64,000 nucleotides of DNA. It comes from Mucilaginibacter sp. cycad4 (GTDB lineage: Bacteria; Bacteroidota; Bacteroidia; Sphingobacteriales; Sphingobacteriaceae). The DNA is taken from assembly GCF_034263275.1 (NCBI RefSeq), contig NZ_CP139559.1, positions 1,240,001 through 1,304,000 on the forward strand, read 5' to 3'. Made by a program: the position numbers and the translations under genes. The notes under the pieces were generated by a model. It worked only from the letters and a program-made list of their open reading frames with translations, searched no databases and was not told the origin of the DNA. Shown here piece after piece: positions 9,418 through 18,795 of this stretch (position 1 is the first letter of the stretch; the number at the start of each line of letters is the position of its first letter).

Positions 9418-10275
9418 TTAAAGCAGGTATTTTAGTGTATCGTAAGCTTTGCGAAACCGTTTGTTTTGTAATTCAAATAGCAGATAGCGTTTAATGTAAA
9501 GCAGCAACAGCTTTTTTTTTGCCATTGCAGAGTATGTAAAATTTTTGATGATCAAATTGAAATCGCTGATAACCATTTCCATACGTACTTTGGCGTTGAT
9601 CATGCTCCATACGCCGCCTTCATGATTGCGGTAACAACTCATTACCTCGGGTATTACATAAATTTTACCGCCGGTATGCTGAGTGGCCCATAGCTTAAAC
9701 ATTTTATCGCCGGCAAAACATTCAAAAAACCAGGGAGCAGAAAACAACTGATGGGTTTCGGGAATGTTGCGATAAACCACAGTTGCAGTTTTTGTTTCTT
9801 CTTGTTTCCCCGCCAGTAAATCGGCATACGTATGTATCAGCGGCGTTGGGTTAGGGTGCACATAAAGTGTTTTGTTATTAACGTTTATTACTTTGTGGTA
9901 ATGGCAGCAAATAACGAAGTCGGCATTGTTTTCCAAAAAATCAACCTGTTTTTGCAGTTTATATTCATTGATCCAGTAGTCGTCGCCCTCACAAAGTGCA
10001 ATGTACCTGCCCCTGCACTGTGTAATACAATTAATTAAGTTTTTATGTGTGCCTAAGTTGGTAGGGGAGGCTATAAGCTTGATCCTGCCGGGATAGGTTT
10101 CTGAATAAAATTTAATTATTGATTGGGTTTTATCTGCCGAGCAATCGTCGCCAATGATGATCTCAAACTTAAAGTTGGTTTTCTGCATCAAAAAGCTTCG
10201 GATAGCTTCGGAAATGAATTTTTCATGGTTGTAGGTAATGCAGAGGACACTTACCATTATTTCTTCATCAATCAT
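9418..10275 (-). CDS. Glycosyltransferase family 2
   Basis: A 285-residue GT-A enzyme. The N-terminus MVSVLCITYNHEKFI is the classic GT2 first strand, IIIGDDCSADKT follows, and the metal-binding region is ALCEGDDYWINEYKLQKQ. This inverting transferase adds a sugar to the repeat unit. The start is the ATG at 10275, which overlaps the stop of the upstream aminotransferase as ATGA. An internal ATG at 10257 (MVSVLC) is closer to the first beta strand and could also be used. No membrane segment is seen. Confidence 0.85.
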   Translation of the reverse strand: MIDEEIMVSVLCITYNHEKFISEAIRSFLMQKTNFKFEIIIGDDCSADKTQSIIKFYSETYPGRIKLIASPTNLGTHKNLINCITQCRGRYIALCEGDDYWINEYKLQKQVDFLENNADFVICCHYHKVINVNNKTLYVHPNPTPLIHTYADLLAGKQEETKTATVVYRNIPETHQLFSAPWFFECFAGDKMFKLWATQHTGGKIYVIPEVMSCYRNHEGGVWSMINAKVRMEMVISDFNLIIKNFTYSAMAKKKLLLLYIKRYLLFELQNKRFRKAYDTLKYLL

Positions 10276-11447
10276 ACTGATCCATTTACATTCGCGGCTG
10301 TTACATTTATTTCAGATTCAATTTTATCGGTAACGAGTGTGCCAAAATGTTTCGGCTTAAAGTTGTTGTCAAAGTTTTGTGCACGAAGCAATAACCTGCA
10401 AATAAGGTCGAGATCTGAAAGTGACAGCGTATGGTATAAAGGAAGACAAACCACCCTTGACGCAATCGAATCGCATACAGGCATTGGTTGGCTTTTTACA
10501 TATGGCAATGATGATAGCGAAGGGTAAAAATACCTCCTGCAATAGATCTGTGCCAACTCTAGTTTTGCTTTACTTTGATGCATTAGGGCCTCTGTTTGAA
10601 AAACGATGGGGAAGTACGCATAATTGTAATCCTGCTCATTTTCAAGTTTCTGGAACTGAACATCCAGGTTTTCCAGGCGCTGCAGATATTGCTCGTACAA
10701 ATACTTTCTTTTTTTAAGTATTTCATCAACATGGCGTAAGTTGCATAAACCCATTGCTGCATGGAACTCGCTGTTTTTTGCATTGATGCCTTCCTCCGAG
10801 AAAGTGTCAACCCCCGAATATCCAAAATTACGCATCAGGGCCATGGTTTTTAATAATTCCGGATCCTGGGTAAATACGGCGCCGCCTTCAATAGTATGGT
10901 ATAATTTGGTTGAGTGAAAGCTGGTTACACTGATGTCGCCATATTCAAATACGGAACGGTTTTTATAAAATGTGCCAAAGCAGTGTGCCGCGTCATAGAT
11001 CACTTTAAGGTTATGCTTGTCGGCAATAGCTTGTATGGCCGTTATATCGCATGGGTTACCGAATACGTGTGTTGCCAGTATAGCCGATGTGTTGGGTGTG
11101 ATGGCAGCCTCAATTTTAGCCGGATCAATATTCAGCGTTTCAGGATCGATGTCAACAAATACAGGTTGGCAACCCTGCCATACAATAGTGCTTGTAGTAG
11201 CAACAAATGAAAATGGTGTTGTGATAATTTCCCCGCTTAAATTAAGCGCTTTAATGGCCAGTTGCAAAGCTATTGTGCCGTTTGTAACAAACAGCATATG
11301 GCTAACACCCAGGTATTGTTTTAGCTTTAATTCGAGCGTGTTTACAAGGGGCCCATTGTTGGTGAGCCATTGTCTTTCCCAGATACTTTTAACATAGGCT
11401 CTGAACTCCTTTTCGGCAGGGAGAAATGGTTTGGTTACTGGAATCAT
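10272..11447 (-). CDS. DegT/DnrJ/EryC1/StrS-type aminotransferase (VioA/FdtB-like)
   Basis: A 391-residue PLP enzyme, the second of this family in the operon. TTPFSFVATTST (76-87), YDAAHCFGTFY (151-161) and the lysine K181 in SFHSTKLYHTIEGG are visible. This variant, with HSTKLYHT rather than HAxKNITT, resembles the subfamily that includes VioA and FdtB/QdtB, which aminates dTDP-4-keto or 3-keto-6-deoxyglucose. The exact product is inferred. Both ends overlap neighbours as ATGA (start with the flippase stop at 11444, stop with the GT2 start at 10275), a strong sign of coupled translation. It is only distantly similar to the other DegT protein of the operon, so two amino sugars may be present in the repeat unit. 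Confidence 0.85.
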   Translation of the reverse strand: MIPVTKPFLPAEKEFRAYVKSIWERQWLTNNGPLVNTLELKLKQYLGVSHMLFVTNGTIALQLAIKALNLSGEIITTPFSFVATTSTIVWQGCQPVFVDIDPETLNIDPAKIEAAITPNTSAILATHVFGNPCDITAIQAIADKHNLKVIYDAAHCFGTFYKNRSVFEYGDISVTSFHSTKLYHTIEGGAVFTQDPELLKTMALMRNFGYSGVDTFSEEGINAKNSEFHAAMGLCNLRHVDEILKKRKYLYEQYLQRLENLDVQFQKLENEQDYNYAYFPIVFQTEALMHQSKAKLELAQIYCRRYFYPSLSSLPYVKSQPMPVCDSIASRVVCLPLYHTLSLSDLDLICRLLLRAQNFDNNFKPKHFGTLVTDKIESEINVTAANVNGSV

Positions 11448-12883
11448 CTTTTTAGGATTAATTGGTTAAAATCTTTAATGGCAGAAAGTTTAATTAATAA
11501 ACTGGCGCCATAATAAATTGCAATAAATACTATGAATAATATGCCAATTTGCATAGCCGGGATGAAAGAATCATTGATCAGCAGCTTATCGAGAAAATAA
11601 CAGCAGAGGCCAATGCTTCCGGCTAATGTTACCGTTGGCAAAATGTCTTTTACCTGCTCGGTAACCGGGTAGTCAATTAAGCGTCCGCTGTAAATGGAAT
11701 TGATATAGTAGGCTATTATGTTAAAAAGTAACTGAAAGTATAATAGCCCGTAAATCCCGAAGGGAATAAAAAGCAGGATACCGACTACGCTCAAAACCTT
11801 TTTAATAACCTCTAACTTTAAAAACAAAGCGCTTTGTCCCATTACTTTTAAAACATTTAAGTTGTATGAATGCAGCGGGTACATGATGCCGCCTATGCAT
11901 AATAACTGGAAAAACGGAACGGCTGGCAGCCATTTGTCTGTTAATAAGATGTGAAACAAGGGCCTTGCAATAACGCTAAGCAATATAAGTGCCGGTGCGT
12001 TCCAGAATACCACCTGCTGCATGAGCCGTTTATACACATTTTTTAGCTGTACCGGGTCATTTGAGATCTCTGCAAACATAGGATAAGTAACTTTATTTAT
12101 AGCTGCCGAAATGTTACTGATAGGCAGCTGGCTGATTGAATCGGCACGGCTGTAATAACCAAGCTGGGTTGCCGAAAAGTACTTACCTATAATGATCAGG
12201 TAGATGTTTTGATAAACAGTATCAATTAAACCCGATAGCGTCATTTTGTAACCGAAGTGGATATGTTTTTTAAAGCACGCTTTATCAAAAATCAATGCCG
12301 GTCTCCAGCTTGAGGTGATCCAGTGTATGGCTGTTGATAAAAAGGATGTGCATAAACCCATCCAAACAAGGCTCCAAACGCCATATCCTAATTTTGCGAG
12401 TATAATACCTAATATACCGCCGCCAATAGCAGATGGGATTTGAATATTTGTTTGTTTCTTAAATTTCAGCTCTTTTATCAGTAATGTGCTCTGTACCCCG
12501 AAAAAAGCATTGATGATCAAAATCAAAGTGTAAACGCGTACTACCTGGGTTAACAACGGCTGATTATAAAAGGCAGAGATCAGTGGTGCCGATAAAAAAA
12601 GCAACAAATACAGGATGGTACTGCCAATGATATTAAAAAAGAATACGGTTGAATAATCGCGCTGATCGGCATTGGTTGTACGGATCAGCGAAGCCGTGAG
12701 GCCGCTATCCAGGAGGCTGTTGCCAACCGAAATGAAAAGCGACAGCATAGCTATCAAACCAAATTGTGACGGCTCCAGGATCCGCGCCAGGAATATAGAT
12801 ATGCCAAAGCTCACCACCTTTGAACTTAATTGCTGCCACAGCGCCCATACTATGCCGGATACGGCTCTTTGTTTGTAGGTCAT
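11444..12883 (-). CDS. Wzx-type oligosaccharide flippase
   Basis: A 479-residue polytopic inner-membrane protein with about 12-14 hydrophobic segments. It starts MTYKQRAVSGIVWALWQQLSSKVVSFGISIFLARIL, the typical opening of the Polysacc_synt_3/RfbX-like MOP family (LARILxPxxFG). It flips the undecaprenyl-pyrophosphate repeat unit to the periplasm. I chose the ATG at 12883, 7 nt after the tviB stop; the in-frame ATG at 12910 would overlap tviB by 20 nt and add residues not typical of the family. The stop overlaps the next start as ATGA. Confidence 0.85.
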   Translation of the reverse strand: MTYKQRAVSGIVWALWQQLSSKVVSFGISIFLARILEPSQFGLIAMLSLFISVGNSLLDSGLTASLIRTTNADQRDYSTVFFFNIIGSTILYLLLFLSAPLISAFYNQPLLTQVVRVYTLILIINAFFGVQSTLLIKELKFKKQTNIQIPSAIGGGILGIILAKLGYGVWSLVWMGLCTSFLSTAIHWITSSWRPALIFDKACFKKHIHFGYKMTLSGLIDTVYQNIYLIIIGKYFSATQLGYYSRADSISQLPISNISAAINKVTYPMFAEISNDPVQLKNVYKRLMQQVVFWNAPALILLSVIARPLFHILLTDKWLPAVPFFQLLCIGGIMYPLHSYNLNVLKVMGQSALFLKLEVIKKVLSVVGILLFIPFGIYGLLYFQLLFNIIAYYINSIYSGRLIDYPVTEQVKDILPTVTLAGSIGLCCYFLDKLLINDSFIPAMQIGILFIVFIAIYYGASLLIKLSAIKDFNQLILKR

Positions 12884-12890
12884 AAATTTT

Positions 12891-14189
12891 TTAAAGCCGG
12901 GCGTTAACAACGTTTTCTGGTAAAAATGCCTTCAAATCATACAGTACCGCATTGGGTTTGCAAAGCGCTTTTACATTCATTTCTTTAAACTCCTCGTGGG
13001 CAACAGCAAGTAAAACCCCATCGTAGGTGCGGGTTTTTGACTCGCCATTTTCACATATTATACCGTAGGCCTTTTTTGCATGCGTGGCATTGGCCCAGGG
13101 ATCATGAATATGTACTTTTACTTTATACTCTTCAAGCCGCTTAACTATGTCAATTACACGGGTATTCCTTACGTCGGGGCAGTTTTCTTTAAAAGTGAAG
13201 CCAAGTATCAATACCTCGCTATCGGTTATTGAAGTGCCGCGGCAAATCATCTGTTTAATAAACTGATCGGCAACATAAGCACCCATGGAGTCGTTAATAC
13301 GCCGGCCGGCCAAAATAATTTCGGGGTGATAACCTGCCTCCTGGGCCTTTTGAGCAAGATAATATGGGTCAACCCCGATACAATGCCCACCAACAAGACC
13401 TGGCCTGAAATTTAAGAAGTTCCATTTGGTGCCCGCTGCTTCCAATACTTTATGGGTATCAATGCCCAGTTTATTAAATATCATGGCCAGCTCGTTCACA
13501 AATGCAATATTTATATCGCGTTGCGCATTTTCAATTACCTTGGCAGCTTCGGCTACTTTTATTGAATGTGCTTTAAATGTACCGGCTGTAATAACCGATT
13601 GGTAAAGCTTATCTACCGTTTCGGCTGTTTCGGGAGTGGAGCCTGATGTAATTTTGCGGATCTTTGAAACAGTATGTAGTTTGTCTCCGGGATTGATCCT
13701 TTCAGGCGAGTACCCTGCAAAAAAATCAACGTTATAAGTAAGTCCCGATACTTTTTCTAAAACAGGCATACATTCATCTTCTGTTACCCCCGGGTACACG
13801 GTAGATTCGTAAACCACGATATCATTCTTTTTTAAAACCTTGCCTACAACCCGGCTGGCATTTATTAGCGGAGAAAGATCCGGCCGGTTGTTTTTATCAA
13901 CAGGGGTTGGGACTGTTACAATAAATATGGAACATTGCCTTAGTTTTTCAACTTCATCAGTAACATATAAGCCGGTTGCGGTTGTGCAAACAGGGGTAAT
14001 TACTGCATTTAATTGGTCGGAGTCGATCTCTAAAGTGTGGTCAATACCCGATTTGAGCTCATTAATGCGATCTACATTAATATCATAGCCTATAACCTTG
14101 TATTTTTTTGCAAATTCAACTGCCAGGGGCAGGCCTACATAGCCAAGACCGATGATGCCTAATTTAGGTTGATAATTCTCAATTTTCAT
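12891..14189 (-). CDS. tviB: UDP-N-acetylhexosamine 6-dehydrogenase, TviB family
   Basis: A 432-residue nucleotide-sugar dehydrogenase that oxidises C6 of UDP-GlcNAc (or a similar UDP-HexNAc) to the uronic acid with two NAD. The Rossmann motif [16 protein letters not shown] opens the protein and [15 protein letters not shown] follows. The catalytic cysteine is in [12 protein letters not shown] (Cys270). [15 protein letters not shown] in the C-terminal domain matches my memory of Salmonella TviB and Pseudomonas WbpA/WbpO closely along the whole length. The ATG at 14189 overlaps the UpxY stop by 11 nt; the longer frame to 14234 adds a poorly conserved stretch. No TviC-like 4-epimerase lies in the window, so UDP-GlcNAcA may be the product, or the epimerase is elsewhere. 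Confidence 0.9.
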   Translation of the reverse strand: MKIENYQPKLGIIGLGYVGLPLAVEFAKKYKVIGYDINVDRINELKSGIDHTLEIDSDQLNAVITPVCTTATGLYVTDEVEKLRQCSIFIVTVPTPVDKNNRPDLSPLINASRVVGKVLKKNDIVVYESTVYPGVTEDECMPVLEKVSGLTYNVDFFAGYSPERINPGDKLHTVSKIRKITSGSTPETAETVDKLYQSVITAGTFKAHSIKVAEAAKVIENAQRDINIAFVNELAMIFNKLGIDTHKVLEAAGTKWNFLNFRPGLVGGHCIGVDPYYLAQKAQEAGYHPEIILAGRRINDSMGAYVADQFIKQMICRGTSITDSEVLILGFTFKENCPDVRNTRVIDIVKRLEEYKVKVHIHDPWANATHAKKAYGIICENGESKTRTYDGVLLAVAHEEFKEMNVKALCKPNAVLYDLKAFLPENVVNARL

Positions 14190-14742
14190 GATTTCTGCTG
14201 ATGTTATGAACTGATAAGTTTTGGATTGAAACACGTGTTACCAAAGCGCAATTGATGGTTTCAAAAACCATTAATACATTTTTGCCCTGTATCTGCAGCA
14301 CCTTACCCATCTGATTTACCAGAGCGCCATCTTTTATTTTAACTGTATCACCAACAGTGAGGTTTTTAAGGCTCACAATTTCCATGTCTTTGTAGTGTAT
14401 AAGATTTGTCCTGATCTCGTCTATCACGTTGTCCCTCACTACAGCGGGTTTACCCATATAGTAAACAAAACCTAACGCTCCCATTACGTAAAGTGCCCTT
14501 GACTGCTCATAGGCATCAACATGAACAAATACATAGGAGCTAAACAGGGGGACACTGACCTCCTTTTTCCTGTCAGACCATTGGTTTACTACATCTCTGA
14601 CCGGGCAATAGCATTCAATGCCATTTTGCTTCAAAAGCTTGTCCACCTTTTTTTCCCATCTGGGCTTGGTGTAAATAACAAGCCATTTTTTTTCATGATA
14701 ATTTGTCATGCGAAATTGCGGTGCTCTTAATTGGGTTTCCAT
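14179..14742 (-). CDS. NusG-like transcription antiterminator, UpxY/LoaP type
   Basis: A 187-residue NusG paralogue. The NGN domain covers about residues 13-120: [20 protein letters not shown], then ECYCPV and [14 protein letters not shown]-terminal KOW domain follows, with [21 protein letters not shown]. In Bacteroides such proteins sit at the head of capsule loci, bind RNA polymerase on the nascent leader and stop premature termination of the long operon. Here it is the first gene after a 635-bp leader full of hairpin repeats and precedes tviB, exactly the expected place. The start could be 14742 or the ATG at 14706 (MTNYHEKK), which fits the NGN domain better. Confidence 0.85.
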   Translation of the reverse strand: METQLRAPQFRMTNYHEKKWLVIYTKPRWEKKVDKLLKQNGIECYCPVRDVVNQWSDRKKEVSVPLFSSYVFVHVDAYEQSRALYVMGALGFVYYMGKPAVVRDNVIDEIRTNLIHYKDMEIVSLKNLTVGDTVKIKDGALVNQMGKVLQIQGKNVLMVFETINCALVTRVSIQNLSVHNISRNHEN

Positions 14743-14782
14743 AAAATGAATAAAGTTGGATCGGGGGAATTAATAGGGCCTA

Positions 14783-15300
14783 CTATAGCTTCGCCAACTC
14801 ACTCACATGGCGCAAGTGATGATGGTTTTATAAAAAAATAGTACTTGAAAATTATTAACCTGGTTATCTGATTTATTATAGCTGCAGCCTGTGTTGGCTG
14901 TGGCTCCGCCAATCCAGTCACATGGTTAAGCGGTTAATAAAAAATAATCGAACTAATGGTTTATAATATTCGCCGGTTTTACCCGGTAATTTGGTTTATA
15001 ATAACAACAACTTGCGTTGGCTGTGGCTCCGCCATCCCAGTCACATGGTTAGGCGGCACCTAAAAAAATAATCGAACTAAAAGTTTACAACAATATTTAC
15101 CGGTTTTACCCGTTTATAATAAAATATAACCGGTGTGTCGGCCTTCCTGTGGCTCCGCCAATCCAGTCACACTGGTCAGGCGGTAAAAAATAGCCAGCTA
15201 ACGGCTTATATGGTTCTCCGGCTTTACCCGGTTTTTGGTTCATAACAACTGCAACGTACGTTGCTTACGGCTCCGCCAATCCAGTTACATGGTACAGCGG
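14783..15300 (-). repeat. Array of ~120-bp direct repeats with a conserved hairpin in the capsule operon leader
   Basis: The stretch 14743-15377 has no gene. It holds four clear copies and one weak copy of a unit whose core reads, on the plus strand, GGCTCCGCCAATCCAG then TCACATGG and ending in GGCGG or GCGG. Cores lie at 14895-14933, 15018-15056, 15147-15183 and 15264-15300, with a degenerate one at 14783-14810. Start-to-start distances are about 115, 123, 126 and 117 bp. Each core can fold as CCGCC/GGCGG (CCGC/GCGG in two copies) around an inner CCA/TGG stem. In the third copy the inner stem is longer (CCAGT/ACTGG). Between cores a second motif, CCGG-TTTTAC-CCGG or similar, recurs along with AATCGAACTAA. 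I saw no TAnnTTTG promoter here. Its place between wzc and upxY suggests an RNA leader role. Confidence 0.8.
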
Positions 15301-15377
15301 CGTTCAGTAAGACAGTGTAGCTAAAAGTTTATATACATATTAGCATTAACTTTATGCTGTAGTAAAAATGGTAGCTA

Positions 15378-17690
15378 TCAACTGCCATAAGCCGATGCGT
15401 ATCCATAGCCACCATAAGCATAGGCCTCCCGGTTTTCTTTTTTCGCATCGTTAAACACTACCATAAGGTTATTTAATTTATCATTATCGTAAATATCTCT
15501 CAGGATACTCAATTGCTCGGTGTTGGTATAATTATACCGTACAATATAAATGCTCAACTCGGCGTATTTAGCCAGGCTAAAAGCGTCGGCAACAGCGCCA
15601 ACAGGCGATGTGTCAAGCACGATATAATCAAACTCGGTTTTGCACCAGTTAAAAAGCAGGTCAAGCCGTTTATCTGACAATAGCTCGGCAGGGTTAATTG
15701 CCTTACTGCCGCTTCCCATCACAAACAGGTTATCTGATTCATTATAGGCCTGGATACATTCGGCAGGTGAATTGGTATCACCGATTAAAAAATCAGTAAT
15801 GCCTTTGGTTTGCTCCATGTTGATGTTTTTAAGTAAATCGGGTTTGCGCAGGTCAAACTCCATAATTAATACCCGTTTATTGAGCATGGCAAGGGTTAAT
15901 CCCAGGTTGATGCTGAAAAAGGTTTTGCCTTCGCCTTTCATAGATGATGTAACAAGCATGGTCTTATGCTGCGTTCCCTGGTTTAGGAAGCCAATATTAC
16001 TCCTGATATACCTGAACAGTTCTGAAATGTTGGTATTGCTTCCGTTAGATATAACTACCGGATTTTGATCTTCATTGTTATGGCATAACTCGCCCAGGAT
16101 CTTTATTCCTTTTATATTCAACAGGCTTGACTGATTCTTGATTTTCAGGCTAAATTTATCTTTGAGGAAGATGAAAATCCCCGGTATAAACAACCCTGCT
16201 ATAATGGCGAATAAATAGGTGAGCTGTTGTTTGGGAAATTCGGCTACAGGATTGGCAGCAGGTTTATCAATCAATTGCGACGACGGGATTGTAGCTGATA
16301 AAGACAACGCTGTTTCTTCTCTTTTTTGCAGCAGGTACTGGTATAAATTGGTTTTTACCCCCTGTTCCCTGCTCCGTTGCAAAAGCCCACGTTCAAGCGA
16401 GGGAACAGAGCGGATGCGGGAGTCATACTGGGCAGAATTTTGACTGAGCAATTTGTGGCTGATAGAGAATCCTTTTTTAATATTACTAAGATTTTCCATG
16501 ATATTTACGCGAAGGCTGGCTATCTGGCTGCTCAGGTTTTGAACAAGGGGATTGGCAAGGTTTGCACTGCCCAGCATGCGGTTCCTTTCCAACTGCAGGT
16601 CGTTGAAACGGCTAACCAGGGTATTTAATGCCGGGTCCTTCAACCCCATGGTACTGGGTACAGCATCATATTGGTTAGCCGAGTTTTTTAAATATGCTTC
16701 AATGGAATTCACAATACCCAATTGAGTATTTGACTCTTCAAGCAGCTGATTATATTCTGCAGATTTTGTCAGATTTACCTGTGTGCTTGCATTGATCTCT
16801 GCAGCTCCATTCCTTTGCTTAAAGTTTTCAATATCGCCTTCGGTGTATGACAGGTCTTGTTCTAAATCGTGTAATCGTTTATCAATGAATAAGATGGTAT
16901 TTACAGCTGTAACGTTTTTCTTAACAACGTTTTCGGCGTTGTAGGTAGATATGATGTTGTTAAGAATATCAACCCCTCTTTCGGGCACAGCATCAACCAG
17001 GCTTAAGGTTAAGGTGTTTGATTCTTTAACTACAGGGTTTACCTGTAATAATCCGGCGCTGTAAGCTGCCGCCAGCCTGGTAAGGTTTTTAAACTGGATC
17101 AGTATAGGGGTTTCGTTATCTGCATGAGCGGGGCCTTTTTCTACTTTAAACGAATAATCATTGTGATTAATCATTTGGTTATAGCTGTAGGTCCACGTTT
17201 TAGTTTCTTCTTTTAATAAAAACTTACTTTGTGAATACGGCTGAATATATAGTTTTTTCTGATATGCAAATTTCCCCATTCTCTTTATAGTAACGGTGAA
17301 AGGCCGTTCATTACCATAAAGTTCTTTTACTTTAAAGCCGCTTTCGTCAAAATAGGAGGTTTCCAGGTTAAGCTTTTTGAATACGCTATAAATCAAATCT
17401 TTTGATCGCAGTACCTCCATTTCGTTATCTACAGTTTTAGTTTCCTGAAACATGTTCAGATCGCTGAATGCGGTAGCCTTTAAAATGCCATCACCTTTTT
17501 TATCGTCGGGGATCTGCAGTGTACTTGTTATTTTATATAGCGGGGTAACATAGTTAAGGTATGTCCAGGCTGCTGCTAAACAGATAACCATGCTTATCAG
17601 GAATAAATACCAGCCATTTAAATAAGGCTTTATGTTGTTCCTGAACTTGTTGCCTGGCAAAGGTTCTTTTAAAATAAAATTGTTATCCAT
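15378..17690 (-). CDS. wzc: Wzc-type polysaccharide co-polymerase and tyrosine autokinase
   Basis: A 770-residue inner-membrane protein. Membrane helix 1 is at about 27-47, a large periplasmic Wzz/GNVR region with coiled-coil stretches spans about 50-485, and helix 2 is at about 488-510. A cytoplasmic BY-kinase domain follows: Walker A SSMKGEGKT (582-590), Walker A' IMEFDLRKPD (609-618), Walker B IVLDTSPVG (690-698). The tail is rich in tyrosine (Y757, 759, 762, 764, 768), the expected autophosphorylation cluster. It controls chain length and export together with Wza, and cycles between phosphorylated and free forms. No separate phosphatase gene of the Wzb type is next to it. It starts 34 nt after the wza stop. 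Confidence 0.93.
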   Translation of the reverse strand: MDNNFILKEPLPGNKFRNNIKPYLNGWYLFLISMVICLAAAWTYLNYVTPLYKITSTLQIPDDKKGDGILKATAFSDLNMFQETKTVDNEMEVLRSKDLIYSVFKKLNLETSYFDESGFKVKELYGNERPFTVTIKRMGKFAYQKKLYIQPYSQSKFLLKEETKTWTYSYNQMINHNDYSFKVEKGPAHADNETPILIQFKNLTRLAAAYSAGLLQVNPVVKESNTLTLSLVDAVPERGVDILNNIISTYNAENVVKKNVTAVNTILFIDKRLHDLEQDLSYTEGDIENFKQRNGAAEINASTQVNLTKSAEYNQLLEESNTQLGIVNSIEAYLKNSANQYDAVPSTMGLKDPALNTLVSRFNDLQLERNRMLGSANLANPLVQNLSSQIASLRVNIMENLSNIKKGFSISHKLLSQNSAQYDSRIRSVPSLERGLLQRSREQGVKTNLYQYLLQKREETALSLSATIPSSQLIDKPAANPVAEFPKQQLTYLFAIIAGLFIPGIFIFLKDKFSLKIKNQSSLLNIKGIKILGELCHNNEDQNPVVISNGSNTNISELFRYIRSNIGFLNQGTQHKTMLVTSSMKGEGKTFFSINLGLTLAMLNKRVLIMEFDLRKPDLLKNINMEQTKGITDFLIGDTNSPAECIQAYNESDNLFVMGSGSKAINPAELLSDKRLDLLFNWCKTEFDYIVLDTSPVGAVADAFSLAKYAELSIYIVRYNYTNTEQLSILRDIYDNDKLNNLMVVFNDAKKENREAYAYGGYGYASAYGS

Positions 17691-17724
17691 GTCAGCTATT
17701 CTTAGGTATCTCTAAAACTGTATT

Positions 17725-18489
17725 TTATCTTCTTAAAAGTACTGCCGCCAATACAGCTAATGCCGAAATTGAGGCTACTACTATTGGTGCTAAGCGTGTA
17801 CTTTGGCTATACTCAACTGCCTTTGATTTGTCGGGCTCTACATAAACAATATCATTTTGTTTAAGATTGAAGTAAGGCGAATCCATCGATTCAACTTTAT
17901 TCAGGTTAAGGCGGTTCATTGTTCTGCGTCCGTTTTCTGTGCGGATCACCAGCACATTTTCCCTTCGTCCATAAACTGTCATATCCCCGGCCATACCTAA
18001 TGCTTCAAGTAAGTTTACATTTTCGTCGGTTATTATAAATGTTGATGGTTTATTAACTTCGCCTATCACACTTATTTTAAAGTTTAGAAGCTGGATGTCA
18101 ACCACCGGGTTTTTAACAACAACTGATAGTTTTTTAGCTATTTCGATCTGTGCTTCCTCTATGGTTTGTCCTTCAATTTTATAGTCGCCTATGAGCGGTA
18201 AATTCACAAATCCATTTTCATTTACCTTGTATCCGCCACGGGTTGATTGATTGCTTAAGCCTGCATTTTTGTTGCCATTAAACAGCAGGTTCGATTCGGG
18301 GTTTAAGCTGTTAACAGTTACATTTAAAATATCTTTCTGATGAATGACTACTGTTCCGCTTGTATTGTTATTTCCAGCACTTGTATTTGTCATGTTGCTG
18401 AAATAAACAAGATCACGACTCCCGGCACATCCGGTTATCAATAGCAATGCTGTAATGAAACAGTATATATTAATTTTTTTCATCATCAA
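17725..18489 (-). CDS. wza: Wza-type polysaccharide export lipoprotein
   Basis: A 254-residue protein with a signal peptide and lipobox (LLLITGC, Cys21). A polysaccharide biosynthesis/export domain starts near residue 45 (VVIHQKDILNVTVNSLNPE). An SLBB domain follows at about 135-200 (ISVIGEVNKPSTFIITDENVNLLEAL). A C-terminal hydrophobic stretch (LAPIVVASISALAVLAAVLL) precedes RR, longer than in E. coli Wza and common in Bacteroidota. It forms the outer-membrane export channel that pairs with Wzc. Three ATG codons open the frame (18489, 18486, 18483) and any of them could be the start. It is the first gene of the capsule transcription unit, with a candidate promoter about 50 nt upstream. Confidence 0.9.
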   Translation of the reverse strand: MMMKKINIYCFITALLLITGCAGSRDLVYFSNMTNTSAGNNNTSGTVVIHQKDILNVTVNSLNPESNLLFNGNKNAGLSNQSTRGGYKVNENGFVNLPLIGDYKIEGQTIEEAQIEIAKKLSVVVKNPVVDIQLLNFKISVIGEVNKPSTFIITDENVNLLEALGMAGDMTVYGRRENVLVIRTENGRRTMNRLNLNKVESMDSPYFNLKQNDIVYVEPDKSKAVEYSQSTRLAPIVVASISALAVLAAVLLRR

Positions 18490-18539
18490 TAGTTTAAGAG
18501 AGTTTAGGAAACTATTTTGAACTGGTTTATTTGGTTAGT

Positions 18540-18547
18540 CAAATTTA
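18540..18547 (-). promoter_or_regulatory. Candidate -7 box (TAnnTTTG type) for the wza operon
   Basis: On the minus strand these bases read TAAATTTG, matching the Bacteroidota housekeeping -7 consensus TAnnTTTG, 50 nt before the wza start. No clear TTTG lies at the expected -33 distance, so support is partial. The rest of 18548-18735 shows nothing I can name. Confidence 0.4.
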
Positions 18548-18735
18548 TCTATTTGGGCATCGATAGTATACGGTTTTAGTCGATTGCCACTTTTTTGTAA
18601 ACCTGTATCTTAGTTTTTACAGAACATGTAAAGCGGCAATGCAGGCATGTGTAAAGGGATGAGAAAAAAGTGTCTTATTTGGGAATTTTGGGCTACATTT
18701 TCACATAATAGTGGTTACACCCAGAAAGAGTAACA

Positions 18736-18769
18736 CATAAAAAAGCAGGCTTAAGCCTGCTTTTTTATG
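18736..18769 (-). terminator. Intrinsic terminator downstream of the wza leader / upstream of glmS 3' end (perfect 34-bp palindrome)
   Basis: The sequence is a perfect palindrome: CATAAAAAAGCAGGC, then TTAA, then GCCTGCTTTTTTATG. On either strand it gives a GC stem followed by a T run, so it can work both ways. It lies 26 nt upstream (in plus coordinates below the wza promoter, above 18796) of the glmS stop end, so it terminates glmS transcription, which runs leftward into it. Confidence 0.85.
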
Positions 18770-18795
18770 GAGTTTGTTGGTTAATTATTACAAAT

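Noticed and set aside
14783..15300. Possible CRISPR array
   Set aside because: The units are about 120 bp apart with no uniform short repeat/spacer structure, spacers are themselves similar, and no cas genes are near.
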